Positions 1 to 8,199 of a stretch of 64,000 nucleotides of DNA are shown piece by piece. The position numbers and the translations under genes were made by a program. How positions within the stretch are numbered: position 1 is the first letter of the stretch; each line of letters starts with the position of its first letter. This stretch comes from Komagataella phaffii GS115 (taxonomy: Eukaryota > Ascomycota > Pichiomycetes > Pichiales > Pichiaceae), in assembly GCF_000027005.1 (NCBI RefSeq), contig NC_012966.1, positions 1,178,001-1,242,000 on the forward strand, in the 5' to 3' direction. The notes below the pieces were generated by a model that saw nothing but the letters and a program-made list of their open reading frames with translations, was not told where the DNA came from and searched no databases.

Positions 1-1
1 T

Positions 2-43
2 GATGTTGATGAGTTTCTAAAGTACCAGAACGACCACTACTGA
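2..43 (+). CDS. 3' end of a gene cut by the window edge
   Basis: A reading frame runs in from the left edge and stops at TGA 41-43. It encodes 13 residues (DVDEFLKYQNDHY). The acidic, aromatic composition and normal codon use look like a real C-terminus. It would converge on the cyclin gene that ends at 387. Too little is visible to name the protein, and a chance open frame of this length cannot be excluded. Confidence 0.4.
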   Translation, partial: DVDEFLKYQNDHY

Positions 44-386
44 AAGTCAAAGCTGTATTTAAGTCTTCTGAGGTTATCAAAAGTGGAAGCTTAGTGGACA
101 GAATTCATAGTGGTTGCAACTAGATTTTTGCTCTAATAGAACCCAATTGTAAGAACAGCAAGATGAGTTCACTTTTCGATGGATATTTGATACTGACTTG
201 GACTTCAGTAATTCTCACGATGAAAATGAGCCGGGGAAATATGGTTGAAGGTAAACTGAACTTAATTACTTACTATACAGTTCATGAGAACCCTTAGGGG
301 TCTCCCAAAGGGAAAGGAAATAGCAGAGCTATGCTGCTGGTCAAATAAAACGTTGAGAAAGAAAGGACAAAAAATAAAGGATTAGA
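44..386. other. Intergenic, convergent 3' regions
   Basis: About 340 bp lie between the putative stop at 43 and the cyclin stop at 387. The stretch is AT-rich with no ORF of note. A weak box C-like and CTGA pair near 217-260 is too closely spaced for a C/D snoRNA. I see nothing here beyond expected 3' untranslated and polyadenylation sequence. Confidence 0.5.
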
Positions 387-1760
387 TCATAAACGCATAC
401 GCATCCATTCTTGAACGAATTCGGCTGATCGCTTGTACCGACGTTCGGAGTATTTTTCAAAGATTGTACGGTGATGTCTAAGAGGGTGTCGACACATTTG
501 CACCATCATGTCGGCCAATGGTGTCAGTTGCTCCTCTGTGTAGCCCGAGTAAAATATATGAGCATCAGTCCATGAACCTCTGTTCAGTAATCGACGTGCA
601 AGGTAATGAGCACCCGCGGCTAACCAACTAGGTGGGGAGGCGACCAGTTTCGAATCCATGATTGTAATTTCCAAAAAATACTTAGCCAGAGTACGCGTAT
701 CAAAATCGTAATCATCAGCCTTTGAAGTTCTTCTGAGGAATGACATTGGTCCTGGCCAGCCCATTTCGAATTCAAGAATATCAATCATGAATTTTTCAGC
801 TCTTAACAAATCGTCAATAGAATAGGCGTTGTTGATAAGAGATGCAACTTCCTGGATTGAAGGGCAGTTGATCTCCTCGTATTTGGCAGCAATGAATAGG
901 GCCACAAGACCGACTAGTTGGAACCTTGAGGCGGAAACAGTTCGTTTACTTAAAAAACGGTCTATGTAATTGACCGTCAAGAAAAGTGTTTCCGGCAGCA
1001 AGTTGAAACGTGAGTGTACCTGAACCAGCCAGTCGACAAGAGTCCTTCTCATGTGCCATTCGAGTTCGTTTTGGCTATCCATGTAACGAGGGTTGGGTGA
1101 AAGACGAGCCTCCAATTGTCGCATGTATCTGAAGATGTCTGGCGCGTATTCGGCAACCATGGTAACATCATAAGTGTCCTCATCATCCTCATCGGGGCTA
1201 TCCCTTTGGAATTTGGAATTCACGTAGGTTAGTTCGTGGTGGATACGGGAGTCCCACACTGGGAGTAGGGGAACCACAGACCCAGAGTTAGCTGTTGGTG
1301 CTGTTGTGGTGGTATCCCCAGTCGTGGAGGACTGCAAAGTATGCCTGTGCTGTGTAAAACTCCTTATAGACTCTTCGACCTCTGAGTCAGTGGAATGCAA
1401 AGATTGGGGCTGTTGGTCTGAGTCCAAGACATCTTGGTCCAACTCGCCAAAGTCGTCCTCGAGTTCTTCGAATTCAATGCTGTCTTCGGTATCGTCACTG
1501 TCATGGTCCTGCGACTGTGACTCTTTCGGATGAGGCTCTACATATACGGGGATTTTGTTTTCATTGTTTTTCAGCCTATTGTTTTCCACCAGGATTGGGC
1601 GATTTTGCTCAGTGGGCAACTGGCCCAGCGCCAGACGGGGCTGGGACTGGGAATTGGCCGAGTCTGTTGCCCCTTGGTTCTTAGAACGATACTGAGGTCT
1701 GATAACATGGTTGTTTTCCTCTCCGTATGTGGATCTCGGTGGTGCAATGTGTTTGGACAT
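387..1760 (-). CDS. G2/M B-type cyclin (Clb family)
   Basis: The 457-residue protein is a mitotic B-type cyclin, the regulatory subunit of Cdc28/Cdk1. The cyclin box starts near residue 235 with MRRTLVDWLVQVH and continues through LTVNYIDRFLS and ALFIAAKYEEINCP, the hallmark helices of the N-terminal cyclin fold. A C-terminal cyclin fold follows and ends in a basic helix. The N-terminal 200 residues are low complexity, with an acidic stretch at about 88-115. RLALGQL at 42-48 is a possible destruction box for APC-dependent turnover. The family is clear, but I cannot tell which S. cerevisiae paralogue pair (Clb1/2, 3/4 or 5/6) it matches; the length and box fit Clb1-4. The ATG at 1760 is the first in frame. 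Confidence 0.9.
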   Translation of the reverse strand: MSKHIAPPRSTYGEENNHVIRPQYRSKNQGATDSANSQSQPRLALGQLPTEQNRPILVENNRLKNNENKIPVYVEPHPKESQSQDHDSDDTEDSIEFEELEDDFGELDQDVLDSDQQPQSLHSTDSEVEESIRSFTQHRHTLQSSTTGDTTTTAPTANSGSVVPLLPVWDSRIHHELTYVNSKFQRDSPDEDDEDTYDVTMVAEYAPDIFRYMRQLEARLSPNPRYMDSQNELEWHMRRTLVDWLVQVHSRFNLLPETLFLTVNYIDRFLSKRTVSASRFQLVGLVALFIAAKYEEINCPSIQEVASLINNAYSIDDLLRAEKFMIDILEFEMGWPGPMSFLRRTSKADDYDFDTRTLAKYFLEITIMDSKLVASPPSWLAAGAHYLARRLLNRGSWTDAHIFYSGYTEEQLTPLADMMVQMCRHPLRHHRTIFEKYSERRYKRSAEFVQEWMRMRL

Positions 1761-2126
1761 GAAGATCAGTGCCTACTATCTGTTTATGTGAACAAGCTGG
1801 GTGTTTGGTATCTAGCGAGTGAATGTCAAGTTGTATCACGTAGGAATTGCTGGCAATGGGACGGGCAGGCTCTCAGTTAATTCGAAAGATTGTGGGAGTG
1901 TCAGATTCACTCCTTCTTGCTGGTGTATGGGGATGTTACTGTGTTTTGATTAGAGGAATCTTTGAATGAGGGAGGAAAAAAGATAAACACTACACAAAAG
2001 AGAAAGCGAGAAATTAGTGGTCGTGTATACCCTTCGATCTGTGGAATATTTTTTCTTTTTCCCCCACTAGCTCGCTCCTTCAACATCTGCCGTATCCAGA
2101 TCTGAAAGTCCTGGCAAACCATAAAA
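1761..2126. other. Divergent promoter region of cyclin and unknown ORF
   Basis: This 366-bp gene-free stretch separates the cyclin start from the ATG at 2127. It contains an ATAAACA match to the forkhead consensus near 1983-1990, which would fit G2/M control of a cyclin. I could not find a convincing Mcm1 site beside it. No RNA gene is visible. Confidence 0.4.
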
Positions 2127-2756
2127 ATGAATTTGATATATCTGGTAAACCTAGATATTCCGGAACCGGAAGAATTGGGTGGACCAAGCGAATACTAGTA
2201 TAAAGTAACATTTGTCAAATTCAATAATGAACGAGATATCAAATCCAGCCTTGTTCATCGAGAGGCTTCTGATGGCTACTATGAACACTACTTCGTAGTA
2301 AGAGGTAAAAAAAATGTCGTTCTGAAATCTAAAAATGTGAGTTTCTGCAGAGAAAAAGAAATTGGTGGAATAGAAAATATATACAAATATGTCAAGATGT
2401 GTGAAGAGAAAACTATAAATAATGAAGTTCTAGAACTGGTGAATCCTCCTGAAAATTATCAGAAAGATAACAAAATAAGGGTGTATACTGAAATAGAAAT
2501 CGAAAAGATAATGTCTGAATACGTGACATATATAGACATAGAACGTGGGGGTGACGCGTATTTACCAGAATTAGATCAAGATGCACAATTCCATTTACGT
2601 ATCCATTTTAGAGATGTCCGCATATACTCAAAATGTGAAGGAACTGGCTGGAGCATGCAGCTTGATTGGTCTGAAAATTTGATAAAAGAGCTTTATGAGA
2701 ACAAGGACTTTGACCGGAGTCTATATGAAAAATTTGAGTATGCACATAAAAGTTAA
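2127..2756 (+). pseudogene. Unknown ORF interrupted by one in-frame TAG
   Basis: From ATG 2127 the frame runs 23 codons to a TAG at 2196-2198, then stays open in the same frame for 185 codons to TAA 2754-2756. Apart from that amber codon the unit is a 209-codon frame with coding-like composition on both sides: MNLIYLVNLDIPEPEELGG before the stop, and YKVTFVKFNNERD straight after it. The part after the stop has no ATG until 2397, so initiation inside would give only a 119-residue product. I recognise no domain. The C-terminal half is acidic and rich in charged and aromatic residues (for example IDIERGGDAYLPELDQD). Possible readings are a young pseudogene, a strain variant or sequencing error at 2196-2198, or stop-codon readthrough. 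No good splice pair removes the TAG. Confidence 0.55.
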
Positions 2757-3386
2757 GAAGGTGTGTTTAACGTTACAGGTGAGAAAAGAGATACCTGATA
2801 TAGAATTCTTTTACTGTCCTATTATGCAACTCTGAATCGGAAGAATAATCACATTATTTCAGTCATAAAGTGAAAATGGTACAGTTCCGAAATCTATTAT
2901 GAGACTCCACAGAGAGTAGACTTAATTTGTTAGATAATTTCCAAGAGTATGACGGTTAAAGATTTCAGAGGGTGTGAGGACAAATTACGTTTGCACCATT
3001 CTCCTAAACCCATCAACATGAAGCCAAATGGAGACTCTATAATCAAGAGATGAGAAGATCATAGACTTTGGGATATACTTCTTATTCTAATCTAGATGAA
3101 AGTAAGTAGAATGAACTCATGTTGAAATTCTCAAAACTCAGCGGTATTAAAGAATGGCGAACTGTTTACGACTTTTCGTTATCCAAACGAATGAAACACA
3201 GTTCATTCTTCCCAAACTGTAAGCGTATGCCCTCAACTGATGGTTCAACGAGCTGTCCTAAGATATCTTGAGCTCAGTGCTTAATATATCTTCCCTTCGC
3301 CAGGCTCAAGCGCGCCTGCCCGTTTAAGGAGGCGATGAGTTACGTTCTCAATTTTTTCTCCTCCTTGCTTCAAGATCTGATATTCC
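2757..3386. other. Gene-free stretch, possible decayed coding sequence
   Basis: About 630 bp, long for this compact region, lie between the interrupted ORF and the ankyrin gene. Short open runs look coding-like but are quickly closed: an 18-codon run at about 2779-2835 (reads VRKEIPDIEFF and on) and an 11-codon run beginning ATG near 3018. No intact ORF, tRNA or other RNA gene is visible. It may hold remnants of the neighbouring broken gene plus the promoter of the ankyrin gene. Confidence 0.35.
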
Positions 3387-4058
3387 ATGTCTTCTGCTAA
3401 TATTTGGGTGGCAGCCTCGGATGGAGAGCTGGCCAAGGTGCAAAACTGGGTTGAGAAGCACGGTTTGTCCCCAAACGAAAAAGATCCTAACGGGTACACT
3501 CCAATACACGCTGCAGCAGCATATGGCCATAAAGAGTTGATAAGGTATCTGATAGAGAAAGGAGCTGATATCAACATACAGGATCAAGATGGAGACACCC
3601 CTTTACACCACGTTGAATCACTTGAAATAGCCCAATTGTTAGTTGAAGAGTTCAAGGCCGATCCTCGAATAACTAATTCTGATGGCTTAACCCCATTGCA
3701 GTTCATTCAAGAAGAGGATGAATTCCCCGAGGTGATTGAGTATCTACAATCATTGGCATTCGATGGAGCTATAAAAAATGCAAATGCTGCTCAGACACCG
3801 TCTCTACTGGATTCGTTGCCAGTCCCAGGGACAGTAGGTGACCACGATATTAGATACACCCTTCAATCCGCAGATTCTATAGACGATGACGAAGAGAGTC
3901 AAAAACGTCGTGCAGAAATAGAGAAGATTATGGGCGGAGATAATCCGGAGGAGGGCTTGCAAGCTTACGTCTTGAATGCAGTTCAAGAGCATGTCAAGAA
4001 CCTGCAATCAGAAGAACTCTCGAACGATACACTACCAGAGAAGAAGAGAAGGAAGTGA
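3387..4058 (+). CDS. Small ankyrin-repeat protein (YCR051W-like)
   Basis: The 223-residue protein starts MSSANIWVAASDGELAKVQ and carries consecutive ankyrin repeats at about residues 5-125. The consensus lines are NGYTPIHAAAAYGHKELIRYL, DGDTPLHHVESLEIAQLL and DGLTPLQFI. The remaining 95 residues are acidic and end in a basic KKRRK, a possible nuclear localisation signal. Length and repeat order match the uncharacterised S. cerevisiae protein YCR051W (222 residues), whose function is not established. Ankyrin repeats mediate protein binding, so no enzymatic role is implied. The start is the first in-frame ATG. Confidence 0.8.
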   Translation: MSSANIWVAASDGELAKVQNWVEKHGLSPNEKDPNGYTPIHAAAAYGHKELIRYLIEKGADINIQDQDGDTPLHHVESLEIAQLLVEEFKADPRITNSDGLTPLQFIQEEDEFPEVIEYLQSLAFDGAIKNANAAQTPSLLDSLPVPGTVGDHDIRYTLQSADSIDDDEESQKRRAEIEKIMGGDNPEEGLQAYVLNAVQEHVKNLQSEELSNDTLPEKKRRK

Positions 4059-4168
4059 TTTGGTAAATTCAGAGCATGCAGATCTTCTCGTACTTGTACT
4101 ATATTAAAACGTATAATCAACCATAGGTTTACTACCCAGCCAGTCCCATCCTACTACTTCTCATGATT

Positions 4169-4180
4169 TATCACGTGATA
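4169..4180. promoter_or_regulatory. Cbf1-type palindrome upstream of SEC12
   Basis: TATCACGTGATA is a perfect 12-bp palindrome with the TCACGTGA core bound by Cbf1-type bHLH factors. It lies 88 bp before the preferred SEC12 start at 4268 and would fall inside codons 3-6 of the longer reading frame from 4163. Its position is therefore an argument for the downstream start. Binding is inferred from the motif only. Confidence 0.45.
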
Positions 4181-4267
4181 CATCTTCTCGTTCTTCCACG
4201 TACTAACAACATAACAGTCTGGCCAAACACTCCTTTCTACTCAAGATCTCTGGACATCGCAGCTACG

Positions 4268-7200
4268 ATGATGAAACCATACACCTTAGATACAGGTTAC
4301 CCAGTGTATGGCGCAAAGTTCATAACGAAACGTACTCTCCTCACCGCTGGTGGTGGAGGTGAGGGAAACAACGGGATCCCCAATAAACTGAGTGGATTCA
4401 GGATTGACTTTACGAAAGTGAAAGCCGTGCAGAAGTTCAGAGAATTGACTTTGTCTGCCAATGAAGACTGCCCTATGAGTCTTGATGCAGCCAACAATGT
4501 CATTCTCCTCGGAGTCAATGAGAACACCTCATCCATTAAACAGGGAAAGAATAATCATCTGCGAAAGTTTGGTTATATTAACCACCATCTGAAATATCTG
4601 GACAAACAGCAATTGTCCAATAGCAGAGATAATAGAGATTACCAAAAGTTCACTCATTTGTCATCTGATGCTTCAGTTGCTTGTATTGCCACCTCAAAGG
4701 TTCCTACCACTATTTATGTGGTTGATCCTCAAACCCTGGAAAAGAAATTTGACTTGGAAACTGGGGTTGACGTTAAAGATATGCATATTTCACCTGATGG
4801 TAAAATTGTATGTTATGTTTGTGCTAACTCCCTTCATGGATATTCGACTGTGACTGCCAAGTTGCTTTTCAAGGACGATTCGTTCAAGAACCATACTCTG
4901 ATGAAAGTGAAGTTTTTAGACCAGCATCATTTGCTGATTGTTGGCAGCCAAAAGCAAGGCATCAGCCTAATTCATTATTCACTAGCTAAAAATTCTATTG
5001 TCAATTCAAGAGTCATTTCCAAGAAACTCAAAGGTGTAACTTCCCTGGATACTAGGAATGGCGTCATTGCTTTAAGTGGAAACGACAACTCCCTGCTTCT
5101 TATCAAAGTTTCCAACTTGAAACCCATTAAGCAGTTCAATAAGATCCACAAGTTTTCAATTACTTCTTGTTGTTTCAACAAGACCGGAGACCTTTTGGCT
5201 ACTGTATCTGCTGCCAACACCGTTAGTGTGATGGAAATACCCAAAGGATTGGCAACCAAGAAGTCACTACCCAGAAAAATATTTAACTACTTCATTTTGA
5301 CTGTATTCATGGCAATTCTTGCTATTGTTTTACAATGGTCTATAGAGAATGGACATTTGCAACATGCCTGGCAGAAGCTTTTGAACGGGGATGTCATTGA
5401 TTCCAGCAGATACTTTAAGGTAGAAAGCATTCCTGATGAAGAACTTTCTGCTAGTTTATTGGAATCTTCCTATTCTGGTCTCTCCTCCGAGACCAAGTCA
5501 GTAACTGATGCTATCTCCGCTTCGGTGCCAATTATTGAAACTACAGTAGACACCACTACTACTTCGAACTCGGTCCGTCGAACTATTCCTGAAGGATATT
5601 CTACTGCTAAGGAGTTCCAGCCTGATAAAATAAAGCTTTATAAGTCAAGTTTGGACTCTGATCCCTCAGCCGATTCAACTGGCTCTTTCACTGTTTCAAT
5701 CACAGAGACTCAGAGTTCATCTATAAAGCCTCAAAAGTCTAAGAAGACCAAGAAGCTTAAGAAGAAAACTTCATCAACTGCAACTCCAGGATCTTCTACT
5801 GCACTAGTTGAAACTTTAATTGTGTCCACTTCTCCTCAGTCTGTTGACACGTCACTCAGCGTAACTTCACCGGTGGCATCTTCTACTGCTCAAGACAGTT
5901 ACTTGACTAGTAGTGCCCATTCCGCTTTGACTACAAAAGGAGCAAAAAAATTGAAAAAGAAGAGGAAGATAAAGACAAAAACGGTAAAAACAACAAAAAC
6001 TACCGAAACGGAGACGGAAACAGAAACAATAGTTCAAGATGACTTGGCCGATATCACAATATCTAGCGATATTGTTTCTGACATTTCCTCCGAAGTTAGT
6101 AATTCTGAAACGGTAGTACAAGAGGGTTTGCCAACGGAAGTTATCGAGTCACTTTTAAATAAAGACCCAACTGTGGATGAGCCTATAGCTGAAGAGTCTG
6201 CTATCATTGATTTACCCCTTGGGAAACCAGTGACGGAAAAACTGACTTTGGATACGCAAGAGGCCATCGAATCGTCAGTTGACGAACCAGCCATCGGAAT
6301 TGACATCGAGGATGCTATAGTGGCCGACGAGAAGGAAGAACCTCTTACCGCTGATGATGCAGTACTCGATGGTGAAGAAAGAGAAATTGAGGATCCTGAT
6401 GAAATTCCCTCGGAAGTTCTTACGGATGTAGCTGACTCACCTGAGGAATATCAAGATGACATTAATATTAATAACAGCCAAGAAGCTACGAGCACACACG
6501 ATTCAAACGTTTCAGAGGAAACAGCCGCGCCCGTCGAAGAAACCCAGGAAAGTGTGGGCACTGATGATCAGGCAGAACCTGAGAAGTTTGACGAGGAAGA
6601 AAAGACCGAAAACGAACACCAGTACGAAAAGGATGACCACTCAGAATTGGCTGAAGAAACACAAGAATCTCACGATGACCAGGTTGATGAAGTAGAAGAG
6701 GTGCTTGAGGAAGTAAAAGACTTCCTAGGGGAGACTAAAGACGTTCTTGAGGAAGCCAAGTTTGTACTTGAAGAAGCTCAGGAAGGTGCTGAAGTGTCTG
6801 ACAAAACCGAATTGACAGAGCAGGATGAGACGGAAAAGTTTATAGAGTCATCTGATGCGCTCAGAAGCTCCGTTGGGACTGTAGAGGCTACTGAGCAGAC
6901 CACAGCTACATCTGTTGATCCAAACACTGAGATTGACACGAAAACGACTTCAGAAGCAGTTATTGAATCGAACACTCCAGTTGAAAACGAGGAGTCAACA
7001 GTCGAAGATCGTGAAATAAACTCGAGCATTGATGAAATAGCTGAAAAGTCCATCAGCCAAGAGGAGATTGTTTCAAAGTTGGAAGACTCGTCCTCAGAAA
7101 ACAACGAGGGTGAGCGTGAGGAAGAAGAAATTGAAGAATCCGAAGATGAGAAAGCTGGAGACATTGAAGAAGAAGAAGAAGAGTACGAGGATGATGATGA

Positions 7201-7384
7201 TGAATACGAAAACGTAGGCACAGAGGAAGAAAAAGACGAAGAAGAGGTGCAAGGAGACCATGAAGAGCAGGAAGACGAGGAGGAGGTAGATGATGAAGAA
7301 GAGGAAGATGATGATGAAGACGAGGAAGACGAAGATGAAGACGAAGATGAAGAGGGAGAAAATATCAATCATGATGAACTTTAA
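4268..7384 (+). CDS. SEC12: Sec12, ER guanine-nucleotide exchange factor for Sar1
   Basis: Sec12 loads Sar1 with GTP on the ER to start COPII vesicle assembly. The 1038-residue product has a cytosolic seven-bladed propeller at about residues 8-330. It includes the glycine-rich K loop AGGGGEGNNGIPNKL, which in this family holds the catalytic Asn. One membrane segment (FNYFILTVFMAILAIVL) lies at about 338-358, followed by a lumenal region of about 680 residues. That lumenal part is Ser/Thr-rich, then Lys-rich (KKLKKK), then strongly acidic, and it ends in the ER-retrieval signal HDEL. S. cerevisiae Sec12 is about 471 residues, so the lumenal extension is the main difference; a long lumenal domain is a known trait of Pichia pastoris Sec12. 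The frame is open from an ATG at 4163, but the propeller begins just after 4268 and a palindromic promoter site lies between the two ATGs. Confidence 0.93.
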   Translation: MMKPYTLDTGYPVYGAKFITKRTLLTAGGGGEGNNGIPNKLSGFRIDFTKVKAVQKFRELTLSANEDCPMSLDAANNVILLGVNENTSSIKQGKNNHLRKFGYINHHLKYLDKQQLSNSRDNRDYQKFTHLSSDASVACIATSKVPTTIYVVDPQTLEKKFDLETGVDVKDMHISPDGKIVCYVCANSLHGYSTVTAKLLFKDDSFKNHTLMKVKFLDQHHLLIVGSQKQGISLIHYSLAKNSIVNSRVISKKLKGVTSLDTRNGVIALSGNDNSLLLIKVSNLKPIKQFNKIHKFSITSCCFNKTGDLLATVSAANTVSVMEIPKGLATKKSLPRKIFNYFILTVFMAILAIVLQWSIENGHLQHAWQKLLNGDVIDSSRYFKVESIPDEELSASLLESSYSGLSSETKSVTDAISASVPIIETTVDTTTTSNSVRRTIPEGYSTAKEFQPDKIKLYKSSLDSDPSADSTGSFTVSITETQSSSIKPQKSKKTKKLKKKTSSTATPGSSTALVETLIVSTSPQSVDTSLSVTSPVASSTAQDSYLTSSAHSALTTKGAKKLKKKRKIKTKTVKTTKTTETETETETIVQDDLADITISSDIVSDISSEVSNSETVVQEGLPTEVIESLLNKDPTVDEPIAEESAIIDLPLGKPVTEKLTLDTQEAIESSVDEPAIGIDIEDAIVADEKEEPLTADDAVLDGEEREIEDPDEIPSEVLTDVADSPEEYQDDININNSQEATSTHDSNVSEETAAPVEETQESVGTDDQAEPEKFDEEEKTENEHQYEKDDHSELAEETQESHDDQVDEVEEVLEEVKDFLGETKDVLEEAKFVLEEAQEGAEVSDKTELTEQDETEKFIESSDALRSSVGTVEATEQTTATSVDPNTEIDTKTTSEAVIESNTPVENEESTVEDREINSSIDEIAEKSISQEEIVSKLEDSSSENNEGEREEEEIEESEDEKAGDIEEEEEEYEDDDDEYENVGTEEEKDEEEVQGDHEEQEDEEEVDDEEEEDDDEDEEDEDEDEDEEGENINHDEL
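6701..6784 (+). repeat. Four 7-residue repeats in the Sec12 lumenal domain
   Basis: Four tandem heptads are encoded here: VLEEVKD, FLGETKD, VLEEAKF and VLEEAQE. The hydrophobic-hydrophobic-acidic-acidic pattern would form one amphipathic acidic helix. The underlying DNA copies have diverged, so the repeat is kept at protein level. It sits in the middle of the acidic lumenal region. Confidence 0.6.
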
Positions 7385-7546
7385 ATAATCCGTCATATAA
7401 CTTTCCATCTCAATTGAAGTTATACTATGTAAATGGTTATGAAGCCCTGTACTCCTGTTCTCTGCTGCCAAACCACCTCTATCAGAAAGCGAGAAGACAT
7501 ATTGTGTCCTAAGTAAACTCGACAACCAACAAGACTAGACTGTAAA

Positions 7547-7942
7547 ATGAAGCCAGTAGTCACGGTAAGTTGACATTTCTGCTCCTAAAGAGGCTTCCCA
7601 AGTATACTGACCGAATTAGCCCGCAAAAGCCTGGTTTTGTACCGTTATATCAGCATTTGGAGTTGTCATACTGGGGGTTATTGGAACACTTTTCAAACAC
7701 AATCATGAGACTGTCATGGGATCCATAAATGATCCTGAAGATGGTGCAGCGTAAGTATAGGATTTTTGAGGGCTTGAAGCCACCATGAGAGAAATTATTC
7801 TCTAGGAGGACTGATGAGTACTAACATTCGTTCTAGTGTTGCCAAAACTGTTTACGGAGCAGCATTGTTGTATTTAGCATTCTTTGTGTTTTGCGGAGCC
7901 CAATTGTTCTTTATAAGCAGACAACCATCAATTCAATTATAG
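7547..7942 (+). CDS. V-ATPase V0 subunit f (RNASEK/YPR170W-B family), two introns
   Basis: Three exons, 7547-7564, 7620-7750 and 7837-7942, join to an 84-residue protein. It starts MKPVVTPAKAWFCTV, and the middle exon contains HETVMGSINDPEDG. Two membrane helices are visible: CTVISAFGVVILGVIGTLF and a second over YGAALLYLAFFVFCGAQLFF. The sequence closely matches my recollection of S. cerevisiae YPR170W-B (85 residues), the f subunit of the vacuolar ATPase membrane sector related to animal RNASEK. Both junctions keep frame: the first exon is exactly 6 codons, and the second intron splits a GC|T alanine codon. The gene lies 162 bp after SEC12. It is invisible to ORF calling because every exon is under 135 bp. 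Confidence 0.88.
7565..7619 (+). other. Intron 1 of V-ATPase subunit f gene (55 nt)
   Basis: The intron begins GTAAGT and ends TTAG. A TACTGAC branch site at 7605-7611 sits only 8 nt before the 3' splice site. The branch site departs by one base from TACTAAC. Splicing here restores the conserved PVVTPAKAW reading. Confidence 0.85.
7751..7836 (+). other. Intron 2 of V-ATPase subunit f gene (86 nt)
   Basis: The intron begins GTAAGT, has the consensus branch site TACTAAC at 7819-7825, and ends CTAG. It interrupts an alanine codon after the second base. Removal joins GSINDPEDGAA to VAKTVYGAA in frame. Confidence 0.9.
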
Positions 7943-8199
7943 AGGAGTTGGCCGTGAGGAAATTGAGTAAAAATAAAATCAAGACTTTAGAATGGGGAGT
8001 GTGGTATAATTATTCATTGATTGGATATTTTAACTAAATTGAATTAATCCAAAGTTCTCACTTTACGATCCAATGTAGCTGTTGAAGATGTTGTTTGACC
8101 TTGTCATCTTCTAGCATTCAGTGTTCCGACGTTTCGTTTTCGTTACCTAATCTTTTATTTTCTCGCATTCTTTAAGCTTATCGCATAATCCTTGCCATT

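Noticed and set aside
2337..2756. A 139-codon ORF starting at 2337
   Set aside because: Its first codon is GTG, not a usual yeast start, and the same frame continues upstream to an ATG at 2127 across one TAG. I report the whole interrupted frame instead.
6778..7368. Poly-serine ORF on the minus strand
   Set aside because: It is the antisense reading of the GAA/GAT-rich acidic tract of SEC12.
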